34,095 bases of DNA from PALSA-1006 sp037140475 (GCA_037140475.1 JBAXEJ010000024.1:1-34095), one strand, 5' to 3'. Counted from the stretch's first letter, positions 6,202-15,609 are shown. Made by a program: numbers and translations. Notes: generated from the letters alone by a model not told the origin.

Positions 6202-6558
6202 ATGTTGGAAAATTATTTTCCTGTCCTGTTGTTTATCTGTGTTGGTCTTGCAGTGGGAGTGATCCCATTAGCTTTGGGTAGGTTCGCTGCTCCTCATCGT
6301 CCTGATGAGGCTAAACTTTCTCCTTATGAGTGTGGCTTCGAGGCTTTCGAAGATGCACGTATGCAGTTTGATGTTCGATACTATCTAGTTGCGATACTAT
6401 TTATTCTGTTTGATTTGGAAATCGCGTTTCTTTTTCCTTGGGCTATTGTGCTTAAAGAAATTGGTATTTTTGGTTTCTTTTCTATGATGCTTTTCTTAGC
6501 CATATTGGTCGTTGGCTTTATCTATGAGTGGAAAAAAGGAGCGTTGGAATGGGAATAG
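6202..6558 (+). CDS. nuoA: NADH-quinone oxidoreductase subunit A
   Basis: NuoA is a membrane-arm subunit at the quinone-site junction of complex I. The 118-residue product has three membrane helices and the conserved loop YECGFEAFEDARMQFDVRYY followed by FDLEIAFLFPW, both diagnostic. The frame extends upstream to GTG 6184, but ATG 6202 is preferred: the ribosome binding site GGAGGG (6190-6195) lies within the upstream extension, and family members start near MLENYFPV. It is the first gene of the nuo operon and overlaps nuoB by 10 bases. Confidence 0.96.
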   Translation: MLENYFPVLLFICVGLAVGVIPLALGRFAAPHRPDEAKLSPYECGFEAFEDARMQFDVRYYLVAILFILFDLEIAFLFPWAIVLKEIGIFGFFSMMLFLAILVVGFIYEWKKGALEWE

Positions 6559-7028
6559 AAGGCGTTCTTGAGAAGGGTTTTGTTACCACTTCGTTAGATA
6601 CCGTTATTAACTACACTCGTACGGGTTCATTGTGGCCAATGACTTTTGGTTTGGCGTGCTGTGCGGTTGAGATGATGCACGTTGCGCTATCGAGATATGA
6701 CTTGGATCGTTTTGGGGCTGGCGCTTTTAGACCAAGTCCAAGACAGTCTGACTTGATGATTGTGGCTGGAACACTGTGCAATAAAATGGGTCCCGCGTTG
6801 CGTAAGGTTTATGATCAGATGGCAGAGCCTCGCTTTGTAATATCAATGGGGTCATGTGCTAATGGTGGTGGCTATTATCACTATTCATACTCTGTCGTGC
6901 GCGGTTGCGATCGTATTATTCCTGTTGATATCTATGTTCCAGGCTGCCCGCCTACTGCTGAGGCTTTGCTCTATGGCGTAATTCAGTTGCAAAAGAAAAT
7001 AAATCGTACTAATACGATAGCGCGATAG
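6549..7028 (+). CDS. nuoB: NADH-quinone oxidoreductase subunit B
   Basis: NuoB carries the terminal [4Fe-4S] cluster N2 of complex I, which passes electrons to quinone. In the 159-residue product the ligands are visible: the adjacent Cys37-Cys38 in GLACCAVEMMH, Cys103 in SMGSCANGGG and Cys133 in VPGCPPTAEAL. The frame is open from 6528, but family proteins begin MGIEGVLEKGF, and ATG 6549 has AAGGAG about eight bases upstream, so 6549 is chosen. It overlaps the end of nuoA, suggesting coupled translation. Confidence 0.97.
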   Translation: MGIEGVLEKGFVTTSLDTVINYTRTGSLWPMTFGLACCAVEMMHVALSRYDLDRFGAGAFRPSPRQSDLMIVAGTLCNKMGPALRKVYDQMAEPRFVISMGSCANGGGYYHYSYSVVRGCDRIIPVDIYVPGCPPTAEALLYGVIQLQKKINRTNTIAR

Positions 7029-7035
7029 GATAACT

Positions 7036-7674
7036 ATGTCTCCTGACTTGAATTTGCTCAGTACGAATCTTAAAGAAACTTTTGGTGCTTCTTTCGTTAG
7101 CTTAAACCAGGCTCAGGGTGAGCTGACAATGGTCGCTCGTTCAAGTGACATGCTGGTTGTTTTAAAACGTTTGCAGAGCGAAGAACTTTTTTGTTTTGAT
7201 CAACTAACGGATGTATGCGGTGTTGATTACTCAGCTTACGGGAGCGAGATATCCGAGGACGGAAAGTATTTGTCGGACGAGGTGACTGAGAACCCATTCA
7301 AGCAGCGCTTCGCTGCTGTGTATCACTTATTGTCGGTGAAAAAAAATATTCGTTTGCGTGTGAAAATTTTTGCTGAAGATGATGTTGCGCCAAGATTGAA
7401 TTCAGTTGTGGATATTTGGCCTTCGGCTAACTGGTTTGAGCGTGAGACATTTGATATGTTTGGTATCGTGTTTTTAGGGCACCCCGATCTACGTAGAATT
7501 TTGACCGATTATGGTTTTGTAGGTAATCCATTCCGCAAGGATTTCCCATTGTCTGGGCATGTTGAGATGCACTACGATCCAGAACAAAAGCGTGTGGTTT
7601 ACAAGCCAGTTACTGTAGAGCCGAGGGAAATAACCCCACGCTCTATTCGTGAAGAAAACTACAGTCGTCACTGA
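7036..7674 (+). CDS. nuoC: NADH-quinone oxidoreductase subunit C
   Basis: NuoC (30-kDa type) is a peripheral-arm subunit that packs against NuoD near the quinone site; it has no cofactor. The 212-residue product shows the signature W-ERE-DMFG-HPDLRRIL block (WFERETFDMFGIVFLGHPDL) and the C-terminal DYGFVGNPFRKDFP-GHVEM region. It is not fused to NuoD, unlike in E. coli. AGGAT upstream of ATG 7036 is a modest ribosome binding site. Confidence 0.97.
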   Translation: MSPDLNLLSTNLKETFGASFVSLNQAQGELTMVARSSDMLVVLKRLQSEELFCFDQLTDVCGVDYSAYGSEISEDGKYLSDEVTENPFKQRFAAVYHLLSVKKNIRLRVKIFAEDDVAPRLNSVVDIWPSANWFERETFDMFGIVFLGHPDLRRILTDYGFVGNPFRKDFPLSGHVEMHYDPEQKRVVYKPVTVEPREITPRSIREENYSRH

Positions 7675-7695
7675 GATAAGTGCAAGGAAAACGTA

Positions 7696-8949
7696 ATGCC
7701 TGAAATAAAAAATTACACGATGAATTTCGGACCGCAGCATCCAGCTGCGCACGGCGTTTTGCGCCTAATTTTAGAGCTGGACGGCGAGGTGGTTGAACGA
7801 GCTGACCCTCATATTGGTTTGTTGCATCGTGGTACTGAAAAGTTAGCCGAGCATAAAACATATTTGCAAGCTGTCCCCTACATGGATCGTTTGGACTATG
7901 TTTCTATGATGTGCAATGAGCATGCGTATGTAATGGCCATTGAAAAACTGGCAGGCATTGAAGTGCCACTTAGAGCTCAATACATACGCGTCATGTTTGA
8001 TGAAATTACCCGTATTTTGAATCATCTGTTGTGGCTAGGAGCTTCGGGTATCGACTTGGGTGCGATGACGATGTTCTTCTACACCTTCCGTGAACGCGAA
8101 GATTTAATGGACGTATACGAAGCTGTTTCAGGTGCACGTATGCATGCTGCTTACTATCGCCCTGGCGGTGTGTATCGAGATTTGCCCGATAGTATGCCGC
8201 AATACGAAAAATCTAAAATTCATAATGAAGCCGCAGTTAAGCGAATGAATCGTAATCGACAAGGGTCGGTACTCGACTTTCTTGAAGATTTTGCTAATCG
8301 TTTTCCCGCGAACATTGATGAATACGAAACCTTATTGACGGACAACCGGATTTGGAAGCAGCGTACCGTTGGCATTGGTGTAGTTTCTCCCGAACGAGCA
8401 ATTGCACTGGGATTTACCGGCCCTATGTTGCGTGGCTCAGGCGTTGAATGGGATCTGCGTAAGAAACAACCTTATGAAGTTTATGACCGCCTAGACTTTG
8501 ACATCCCTGTTGGAGTTGAGGGGGATTGTTATGACCGTTATTTAGTACGTGTTGAAGAGATGCGTCAATCTAACCGCATTATCAAGCAGTGTATTGATTG
8601 GTTGCGCCAAAATCCTGGCTCAGTGATTACTGAAAACCATAAGTTTGCCCCACCTAAGCGTGAGGCGATGAAGCAAAACATGGAAGAATTGATTCATCAC
8701 TTTAAGCTCTTTACCGAAGGGTTTCATTTGCCTGTCGGTGAAGTGTATTCCGCTGTTGAGCATCCAAAAGGTGAGTTTGGAATTTATTTAGTTTCGGATG
8801 GAGCAAACAAAGCTTATCGCATGAAGATTCGCGCACCTGGTTTTGCGCATTTGGCGAGCTTAAACGAAATGACCAAAGGTCATTTACTGGCTGATGTGGT
8901 GGCGATTATTGGAACGCAAGACATCGTTTTTGGAGAGATAGACCGCTAA
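7696..8949 (+). CDS. nuoD: NADH-quinone oxidoreductase subunit D
   Basis: NuoD (49-kDa type) forms much of the quinone-reduction pocket and descends from the [NiFe]-hydrogenase large subunit. The 417-residue length is usual. Diagnostic segments are NFGPQHPAAHGVLRL at the N-terminus (the loop with the quinone-binding His), GLLHRGTEKLAEHKTYLQ, and GEFGIYLVSDGANKAYRMKI with RAPGFAHL near the C-terminus. AGGAAA precedes the ATG. The stop overlaps nuoE by one base. Confidence 0.98.
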   Translation: MPEIKNYTMNFGPQHPAAHGVLRLILELDGEVVERADPHIGLLHRGTEKLAEHKTYLQAVPYMDRLDYVSMMCNEHAYVMAIEKLAGIEVPLRAQYIRVMFDEITRILNHLLWLGASGIDLGAMTMFFYTFREREDLMDVYEAVSGARMHAAYYRPGGVYRDLPDSMPQYEKSKIHNEAAVKRMNRNRQGSVLDFLEDFANRFPANIDEYETLLTDNRIWKQRTVGIGVVSPERAIALGFTGPMLRGSGVEWDLRKKQPYEVYDRLDFDIPVGVEGDCYDRYLVRVEEMRQSNRIIKQCIDWLRQNPGSVITENHKFAPPKREAMKQNMEELIHHFKLFTEGFHLPVGEVYSAVEHPKGEFGIYLVSDGANKAYRMKIRAPGFAHLASLNEMTKGHLLADVVAIIGTQDIVFGEIDR

Positions 8950-9446
8950 TGTTATCCGAACAAATTCAAGCGAAAATAAATCGCGAGCTAAAAAAATACC
9001 CGGCCGATCAAAAGCAGTCTGCGGTGATGGCAGCTCTACGCTTTGTCCAAGATGAAAAAGGCTGGATTGCACCTGAGGCTATCGTAGATGTTGCAGCCTA
9101 TTTGGGCATGCCGCAAATGGCTGTTTATGAGGTGGCTACTTTTTATCATATGTATAACTTGAAACCGATGGGTAGCTTTACGCTAACCGTTTGTACCAAT
9201 CTCTCTTGCCAGTTGAGTGGCGTCAATGAAACGTTGCTACATTTGAAAAATAAACTTGGTATTGGTTTGGGTGAGGTCACACCAGATGGCAAATATGGTT
9301 TGCGCTCTGGAGAGTGTATGGGGGTCTGTGTTGATGCGCCGGTGCTAACAATCAACAACAAAAAAATGTGCGGTCACTTGACCGGAGAAAAAATTGATGA
9401 AATTTTGGCTGATATTGAATCCGGCAAAATAGGGGGCCCGCAATGA
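8949..9446 (+). CDS. nuoE: NADH-quinone oxidoreductase subunit E
   Basis: NuoE is a thioredoxin-fold subunit of the NADH dehydrogenase module that binds [2Fe-2S] cluster N1a. The 165-residue product has the four expected ligands Cys82 and Cys87 (VCTNLSCQL) and Cys123 and Cys127 (GECMGVCVDAP), and the family motif EVATFYHMYN. It starts in the last base of the nuoD stop and ends in an ATGA overlap with nuoF. Confidence 0.98.
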   Translation: MLSEQIQAKINRELKKYPADQKQSAVMAALRFVQDEKGWIAPEAIVDVAAYLGMPQMAVYEVATFYHMYNLKPMGSFTLTVCTNLSCQLSGVNETLLHLKNKLGIGLGEVTPDGKYGLRSGECMGVCVDAPVLTINNKKMCGHLTGEKIDEILADIESGKIGGPQ

Positions 9447-10708
9447 GCACTCCAATTATTTTTAACACGCTCCATTTTGATCAGCCTTGGACGCTTGATA
9501 ACTATCTTAAAGTCGGTGGTTACCAAGCGATTCGTAAAATCTTGAATGAAAAGATGACTCCGGACGCGATCATTGCTGAAGTAAAGGCCTCTGGCTTGCG
9601 TGGTCGTGGCGGTGCGGGTTTCCCAACCGGTCTGAAGTGGACCTTCATGCCTAAGGATTTCAAGGGCGACAAATATATTGTTTGTAATTCGGACGAAGGT
9701 GAGCCGGGTACATGTAAAGACCGCGACATTTTGCGTTACAACCCTCATATGCTGATTGAAGGCATGATGATTGGCGCTTACGCAATGGGTGTAAAGACCG
9801 GTTACAACTATGTACACGGTGAAATATTCGAGGCCTATGAGCGCATGGAAGCTGCTTGTGAAGAAGCTAGAGCAGCGGGCTATTTGGGCAACAACATTTT
9901 GGGAAGCAACTTCACTTTTGACCTGCACAATCACATGGGCTACGGAGCTTATGTATGTGGTGAAGAGACGGCCTTAATCGAATCGATCGAAGGCAAAAAA
10001 GGCCAGCCACGCTTTAAGCCTCCATTCCCAGCAAGTTTTGGCCTGTACGGTAAGCCAACCACCATCAATAACACCGAAACTTTTGCGAGTATCCCTTATA
10101 TCATCAACAACGGTGGGCAGAAGTTTGCTGACTTGGGTGTGCCGAATAGCGGCGGCATTAAGCTGTTCTCGGTCTCGGGTCATGTCAATAAACCAGGCAA
10201 TTTTGAAGTGCCAATGGGCACTCCATTTGCGAAGCTGCTAGAAATGGCAGGGGGCGTGCGTGGTGGAAATAAATTAAAAGCTGTGATTCCTGGTGGGTCA
10301 TCCATGCCAGTATTGCCGGCTGAAATCATGATGGAAGTAAACATGGATTATGACTCTGTGCAGAAGGCAGGTTCATATCTTGGTTCTGGTGCGATTATCG
10401 TGATGGATGAGACCACCTGTATGGTCAAGGCATTAGAGCGCTTATCCTATTTTTATCATGAAGAATCTTGTGGGCAATGCACTCCATGCCGCGAGGGAAC
10501 AGGGTGGCTGTACCGAATCGTTCATCGTATCGAGCACGGCGAAGGCCGGCCTGAGGATTTAGATTTGTTACTAGATTTGTGCGGAAATATTGCAGGACGA
10601 ACTATTTGTGCGTTGGGTGATGCAGCGGCTTGGCCAGTGCAGGGTTTTCTTAAGCATTACCGTAAAGAATTTGAATACCATATCGAGCACAAACGGTGCT
10701 TGGTGTAA
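9443..10708 (+). CDS. nuoF: NADH-quinone oxidoreductase subunit F
   Basis: NuoF binds NADH and FMN and holds [4Fe-4S] cluster N3, so it is the electron entry point of complex I. The 421-residue product shows the nucleotide-binding GRGGAGFPTGLKW (54-66) and NSDEGEPGTCKDR. The cluster cysteines are Cys343, Cys346 and Cys349 in SCGQCTPCREGTGW, plus Cys389 in TICALGDAAAWP. Translation is coupled to nuoE by ATGA. Confidence 0.99.
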   Translation: MSTPIIFNTLHFDQPWTLDNYLKVGGYQAIRKILNEKMTPDAIIAEVKASGLRGRGGAGFPTGLKWTFMPKDFKGDKYIVCNSDEGEPGTCKDRDILRYNPHMLIEGMMIGAYAMGVKTGYNYVHGEIFEAYERMEAACEEARAAGYLGNNILGSNFTFDLHNHMGYGAYVCGEETALIESIEGKKGQPRFKPPFPASFGLYGKPTTINNTETFASIPYIINNGGQKFADLGVPNSGGIKLFSVSGHVNKPGNFEVPMGTPFAKLLEMAGGVRGGNKLKAVIPGGSSMPVLPAEIMMEVNMDYDSVQKAGSYLGSGAIIVMDETTCMVKALERLSYFYHEESCGQCTPCREGTGWLYRIVHRIEHGEGRPEDLDLLLDLCGNIAGRTICALGDAAAWPVQGFLKHYRKEFEYHIEHKRCLV

Positions 10709-10728
10709 GGCAGACGAATAGGTGAGTA

Positions 10729-13038
10729 ATGATCAATATTGAAATTGACGGTCAGAGTATCAAAGTGGAAGCGGGCTCAACTATTATTGAGGCCGCGCAC
10801 AGCGTTGGTATCGCTGTTCCCCATTTCTGCTACCACAAAAAGCTCTCTATCGCGGCGAATTGTCGCATGTGCTTGGTGCAGGTTGAAAAAGCGCCGAAGC
10901 CATTACCCGCTTGTGCTACGCCCGTTACTGAAGGCATGAAAGTTCACACAGCTTCAGAGCAAGCCGTAACAGCACAAAAAGGCGTGATGGAGTTTTTGCT
11001 GATAAACCATCCACTCGATTGTCCAATTTGCGACCAAGGCGGCGAATGTCAGCTGCAGGATATTTCCGTTGGCTACGGTGGAGTCGCTTCACGTTATAAA
11101 GAAGAAAAGCGTACCGTCCTGCATAAAGATATTGGTCCTTTGGTTTCTGCTGAAGAGATGAGCCGTTGTATCAACTGCACACGCTGTGTACGTTTTGGTC
11201 AAGAAATCGCAGGGCAGATGGAGCTAGGGCAAGCCTTTCGTAGCGAGCATGCTGAGATTATGTCTTTCGTTTCGGGCGCGGTAAATTCTGAGCTCTCTGG
11301 CAACATGATTGATCTTTGCCCTGTGGGCGCACTGACGAGCAAGCCATTCCGTTATAAAGCGCGTGGTTGGGAGTTGTCTCGCCGTCGCTCAATCAGCGCA
11401 CACGACAGTTTAGGTAGCAATCTCTCAGTGCAGACAAAAAACAATCAAGTGATGCGCGTATTGCCCCTTGAAAATGAACACATCAACGAATGTTGGTTGT
11501 CAGACAAAGATCGCTTTGCCTACGATGGACTTAACTCTCCCGAACGTCTAACCAAGCCAATGGTTAAACAAGATGGTAAGTGGCAAGAAGTGGAGTGGCA
11601 GGTAGCGTTGGAATACGCTGGGAATGGTCTACGCCACATTGCCAATGGAGCTGGCGCGGAGCAGATAGGTGCTCTCGCGACAGGTAACTCCACCTTGGAA
11701 GAGCTATATTTGTTGCAAAAATTGATGCGTGGATTGGGAAGTGAAAATATTGATTTTAGATTGCGTCAATCCGACTTTAGTGCGGACAATAAGCTACAAG
11801 GCGTGCCTTGGTTAGGTATGCCAATTTCTGATGTCAGTCGTTTGGATAGTGTGCTTATTGTCGGTAGCTTCTTGCGTAAAGATCATCCACTGTTAGCTGC
11901 TCGTATTCGTCATGCGGTAAAAATGGGCGCGCAAGCACACATCATTCATTCTGCAGATGATGATCTGCTAATGAAAACTTCTAATAAAATAATCGTTGCT
12001 CCCGATGCAATGGTCGATGTGATGTCGCAAATTGTTCAAGCCTTGAGCTTTGGTAAGACAGAAAAAACAGATTCAATTAGTGCAGAGGCAATCGCCATTG
12101 CGAAGAGCTTGACCGGCGGCGGTTGTGTTGCCGTATTGCTCGGCAATTTTGCGCAACAGCATCCGCAAGCTTCACAACTGCAATCACTCGCACAAAAGAT
12201 CGCTTCGTTAGCTAATGGCCGTTTTGGCTTTTTGGGTGAAACTGCAAATAGTGTGGGTGGATATTTGACACATGCAACGCCAAGTGCAAATGGACTTAAT
12301 GCTTCGTCAATGTTCTCTTCACCGCGAAAAGCTTATGTTTTGCTAAACGTTGAAGCTGAACTAGATTGTGCTAACCCACAACAAGCGATGATGGCGCTAC
12401 AAGCTGCAGATTTGGTGATCGCAATGTCTGCATACAAACATAACGCGACCTCATATGCAGATGTATTGTTGCCGATCGCACCGTTTACTGAAACATCGGG
12501 CACTTTCGTCAATATCGAAGGCAGTGTGCAGAGTTTTAAAGGGGCAGTAAAGCCCTTGGGCGAAGCTCGGCCAGCTTGGAAGGTTTTGCGTGTACTAGGC
12601 AATCTGATGAAGGTTGAAGGTTTTGATTACGAGACCTCAGAGGCTGTACGTGACGAGGCATTGCATGGCGTGAATATCGTCAGCAAATTAAAAAATACAA
12701 TCGGTGACATCTCGATTACAACTGAGAAAACTCAAGGTTTGCAGCGCGTGAGCGATGTGCCAATTTATACAACAGATGCGGTTGTAAGACGCTCTGCACC
12801 ACTGCAAGCGACAATTGATGCGGTTGCACCAAAAGCATGGCTTCATGGTTCAGAGTTGGAGCGTATGGGCATGCAAGTTGGCTCAACAGTTCGGGTTAGC
12901 CAAGGGCAGGGAAGTGCAAACCTAGCTGTTGGCATTGACGATAAATTGCCTAAAGGCGTGGTGCGCGTGGCTGCGGGTGTCCAAGCAACCGCTGAATTAG
13001 GTGCAATGTTTGGAACGATCACGGTGGAGCGCGCATGA
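10729..13038 (+). CDS. nuoG: NADH-quinone oxidoreductase subunit G
   Basis: NuoG is the large iron-sulfur subunit of the peripheral arm. The N-terminus carries [2Fe-2S] N1b ligands Cys34, Cys45, Cys48 and Cys62. The N5 ligands follow, His94 and Cys98, Cys101, Cys107 (HPLDCPICDQGGEC). The N4 ligands are Cys147, Cys150, Cys153 and Cys197. The remaining roughly 550 residues are the molybdopterin-oxidoreductase-like domain without an evident cofactor role. The 769-residue length fits betaproteobacterial NuoG, shorter than in E. coli. The ATG follows a GGTGAG ribosome binding site; the stop overlaps nuoH (ATGA). Confidence 0.98.
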   Translation: MINIEIDGQSIKVEAGSTIIEAAHSVGIAVPHFCYHKKLSIAANCRMCLVQVEKAPKPLPACATPVTEGMKVHTASEQAVTAQKGVMEFLLINHPLDCPICDQGGECQLQDISVGYGGVASRYKEEKRTVLHKDIGPLVSAEEMSRCINCTRCVRFGQEIAGQMELGQAFRSEHAEIMSFVSGAVNSELSGNMIDLCPVGALTSKPFRYKARGWELSRRRSISAHDSLGSNLSVQTKNNQVMRVLPLENEHINECWLSDKDRFAYDGLNSPERLTKPMVKQDGKWQEVEWQVALEYAGNGLRHIANGAGAEQIGALATGNSTLEELYLLQKLMRGLGSENIDFRLRQSDFSADNKLQGVPWLGMPISDVSRLDSVLIVGSFLRKDHPLLAARIRHAVKMGAQAHIIHSADDDLLMKTSNKIIVAPDAMVDVMSQIVQALSFGKTEKTDSISAEAIAIAKSLTGGGCVAVLLGNFAQQHPQASQLQSLAQKIASLANGRFGFLGETANSVGGYLTHATPSANGLNASSMFSSPRKAYVLLNVEAELDCANPQQAMMALQAADLVIAMSAYKHNATSYADVLLPIAPFTETSGTFVNIEGSVQSFKGAVKPLGEARPAWKVLRVLGNLMKVEGFDYETSEAVRDEALHGVNIVSKLKNTIGDISITTEKTQGLQRVSDVPIYTTDAVVRRSAPLQATIDAVAPKAWLHGSELERMGMQVGSTVRVSQGQGSANLAVGIDDKLPKGVVRVAAGVQATAELGAMFGTITVERA

Positions 13039-14120
13039 TGGAAGCCCAAATTTTGCAATTACTACAATGGGTTTTGAATTTGTTTGGGCTTTGGGATTCG
13101 GTATGGAATCTAATTGCACCTGCTTGGCCAGTGATATGGACTTTAATTAAGATCGTAGTGATCGTCGCGCCAGTGATGGTAGGTGTGGCTTATCTCACTT
13201 TTGTTGAGCGTAAAGTTTTAGGTTACATGCAAGATCGTGTTGGTCCAAACCGGGTAGGGCCATTTGGTTTGTTGCAGCCCTTAGCAGACGGTATTAAATT
13301 GTTGATGAAGGAAGTCATCATTCCTTCTGGGTCAAACAAATTCCTGTTTGTATTAGCGCCGATATTGTCCATTGCCCCGGCACTGGCAGCTTGGGCAGTG
13401 GTTCCTTTTGCGGAGGGGATGTCTCTGGCGAATGTGAATGCAGGTTTACTTTATATTTTGGCGATGACATCGTTAGGTGTGTACGGGATCATCATTGCGG
13501 GTTGGGCTTCGAACTCAAAATATGCATTCTTAGGTGCGATTCGTTCAGCTGCGCAAATCGTTTCATACGAGTTGGCGATGGGCTTCGCGTTAGTTTGTGT
13601 ACTGCTGGTAGCTCAAAGCATGAATTTGAGCGACATCGTGCGTGGACAACAAAATGGTCACGGCTTCTTGGGGTGGTACTTCATTCCTTTATTCCCGATG
13701 TTTGTGGTGTATTTCATCGCCGGTGTGGCTGAAACTAACCGTGCGCCGTTTGACTTGGCTGAAGATGAGTCAGTGATTGTTGCAGGATTCCACACTGAAT
13801 ATTCCGGGATGGGCTTCGCATTGTTCTTCTTGGCCGAATACGCCAACATGATTTTGATCGCTGCATTGACGTCTGTCTTGTTCTTAGGCGGATGGTTGCC
13901 GCCACTGGACATTGCTCCGTTTAACGAAATTCCAGGTTTGTTTTGGATGTTGGGAAAAATGTCATTTATTTTGTTCTTATTCTTATGGCTGAGAGCAACA
14001 TTTCCTCGTTATCGTTATGACCAATTAATGAGATTGGGTTGGAAGGTGCTAATTCCACTGACGCTGGTTTGGGTTGTGGTCGTCGCCACATGGATGCAAA
14101 CACCGTTTTGGTTGTGGTGA
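13035..14120 (+). CDS. nuoH: NADH-quinone oxidoreductase subunit H
   Basis: NuoH is the membrane subunit connecting the quinone pocket with the proton-pumping arm. The 361-residue polytopic protein has the conserved ERKVLGYMQDRVGPNRVGP and PLADGIKLLMKE loops. It also has the acidic loop ETNRAPFDLAEDES followed by GFHTEYSGM. Within this loop the family pattern has three alternating glutamates (E-x-E-x-E). Here the first two are Glu243 and Glu245 but the third position is Val247 (codon GTG), an unusual change. ATG 13035 is chosen because it gives the standard ATGA overlap with nuoG; a second ATG follows directly. Confidence 0.97.
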   Translation: MMEAQILQLLQWVLNLFGLWDSVWNLIAPAWPVIWTLIKIVVIVAPVMVGVAYLTFVERKVLGYMQDRVGPNRVGPFGLLQPLADGIKLLMKEVIIPSGSNKFLFVLAPILSIAPALAAWAVVPFAEGMSLANVNAGLLYILAMTSLGVYGIIIAGWASNSKYAFLGAIRSAAQIVSYELAMGFALVCVLLVAQSMNLSDIVRGQQNGHGFLGWYFIPLFPMFVVYFIAGVAETNRAPFDLAEDESVIVAGFHTEYSGMGFALFFLAEYANMILIAALTSVLFLGGWLPPLDIAPFNEIPGLFWMLGKMSFILFLFLWLRATFPRYRYDQLMRLGWKVLIPLTLVWVVVVATWMQTPFWLW

Positions 14121-14128
14121 GAAAAAAT

Positions 14129-14617
14129 ATGGAAAAAATAATTCATTTCTTTAAAAGTTTCTTGCTTCTGGAATTGCTTAAAGGCATGTCAGTTACTGGC
14201 AAGCATTTATTCATGCACAAAATCACGGTGCACTATCCTGAGGAAAAGACACCGCAAAGTTTTAGATTCCGCGGCTTACACGCTCAGCGCCGTTATCCAA
14301 ATGGAGAAGAACGTTGCATTGGTTGCAAGCTGTGTGAAGCTGTATGTCCAGCATTGGCAATTAAGATTGAAGTAGCAGAACGTAGCGATGGTTCAAGACG
14401 GACGACCCAGTACGATATTGATTTGACTAAATGTATCTTCTGCGGATTTTGCGAAGAATCTTGCCCAGTGGACGCCATTGTAGAAACGCGGATTTTTGAG
14501 TATCACGGCGAAAAGCGTGGAGATTTGTATTACACCAAGCCAATGTTGTTGGCTGTGGGTGAAAAGCATGAAGCGCAGATTGCCAAAGATCGCGCGGCAG
14601 ATGCCAAATACCGTTAA
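14129..14617 (+). CDS. nuoI: NADH-quinone oxidoreductase subunit I
   Basis: NuoI is a ferredoxin-like subunit with two [4Fe-4S] clusters (N6a and N6b) linking the peripheral chain to NuoB. The 162-residue product has both motifs, CIGCKLCEAVCP (Cys63, 66, 69, 73) and CIFCGFCEESCP (Cys102, 105, 108, 112). The frame is open from 14039 inside nuoH, but family proteins start near MEKIIHFFKSF, so ATG 14129, nine bases after the nuoH stop, is preferred. Its ribosome binding site is weak, suggesting reinitiation after nuoH. Confidence 0.97.
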   Translation: MEKIIHFFKSFLLLELLKGMSVTGKHLFMHKITVHYPEEKTPQSFRFRGLHAQRRYPNGEERCIGCKLCEAVCPALAIKIEVAERSDGSRRTTQYDIDLTKCIFCGFCEESCPVDAIVETRIFEYHGEKRGDLYYTKPMLLAVGEKHEAQIAKDRAADAKYR

Positions 14618-14627
14618 GGACTAGGAA

Positions 14628-15263
14628 ATGATAGGCATAGATACCATCGTATTTTTCATATTTGCGGCACTAACCGTGTTTGCTGCATTGAGGGTTGTTA
14701 CTGCGCGCAACCCAGTGCATGCGGCGTTGTTTTTAGTGTTAGCCTTTTTCAGCATGGCTGGGATTTGGATATTGCTGGAAGCCGAGTTTTTAGCGATCAC
14801 GCTGGTACTGGTCTATGTGGGTGCGGTGATGGTGCTCTTCCTGTTCGTGGTGATGATGCTGGACATTAATTTTGAAAAGCTACGTGAAGGTTTCTGGAAA
14901 TGGTTCCCGGTTGGTATTATTTTGGCAGGCGCTATGGTATTTGAAATGGTGTGGGTCGTAGGTAGTCAGCAGACAGCGTCAACAGGGGTTGCAGTAGTTA
15001 AGCATGCAGCTGATTACAGCAACACCAAGGAGCTTGGGCGTTTAATTTACACCGACTACGTTTATCCGTTTGAATTAGCTGCTGTCATTTTGCTGGTAGC
15101 GATTGTGGCAGCGATTGCACTCACTTTACGCTCACGCCGTTCTAGCAAAAAACAAAATCCAAGCGATCAAATTCGAGTGAAAGCAAAAGATCGCATACGT
15201 ATCGTTGCCATGCCTTCCTCGAAAAAAGTTGCTACGCAAACAGATGCGAGCAAAGCCAGTTAA
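14628..15263 (+). CDS. nuoJ: NADH-quinone oxidoreductase subunit J
   Basis: NuoJ is a five-helix membrane-arm subunit whose third helix contains the flexible region that takes part in coupling. The 211-residue product shows the expected ARNPVHAALFLVLAFFSMAG and LVYVGAVMVLFLFVVMML segments. A basic hydrophilic tail of about 45 residues (from SRRSSKKQ on) follows the last helix. AGGA lies just upstream of the ATG. It sits in the regular operon order between nuoI and nuoK. Confidence 0.97.
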   Translation: MIGIDTIVFFIFAALTVFAALRVVTARNPVHAALFLVLAFFSMAGIWILLEAEFLAITLVLVYVGAVMVLFLFVVMMLDINFEKLREGFWKWFPVGIILAGAMVFEMVWVVGSQQTASTGVAVVKHAADYSNTKELGRLIYTDYVYPFELAAVILLVAIVAAIALTLRSRRSSKKQNPSDQIRVKAKDRIRIVAMPSSKKVATQTDASKAS

Positions 15264-15289
15264 GTGAAGAAGAGTTTTAAGGAGAAGTT

Positions 15290-15601
15290 ATGTTGAGTTT
15301 AAGTCTGTCTCACTACTTGGTGCTAAGCGCAATTTTATTTGCGATTAGCGTGGTAGGTATCTTCTTAAATCGAAAGAATATCATCGTGTTACTGATGGCG
15401 ATTGAGTTGATGTTACTTGCTGTGAATACCAATTTCATCGCTTTCTCCCACTATATGAATGATATTTCTGGGCAGATTTTTGTGTTCTTTATTTTGACAG
15501 TGGCGGCAGCAGAAGCAGCAATTGGCTTGGCTATCTTAGTTGTGTTGTTCCGCAATCTACGAACAATTAATGTTGACGATCTCGGCAGCCTGAAAGGTTA
15601 A
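15290..15601 (+). CDS. nuoK: NADH-quinone oxidoreductase subunit K
   Basis: NuoK is a small three-helix membrane subunit that supplies key membrane glutamates of the proton path. The 103-residue product contains IELMLLAVNTNF with one conserved Glu and FFILTVAAAEAAIGLAILV with the other. AAGGAG upstream of ATG 15290 is a strong ribosome binding site and decides the start. Confidence 0.98.
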   Translation: MLSLSLSHYLVLSAILFAISVVGIFLNRKNIIVLLMAIELMLLAVNTNFIAFSHYMNDISGQIFVFFILTVAAAEAAIGLAILVVLFRNLRTINVDDLGSLKG

Positions 15602-15609
15602 GCGCACCT

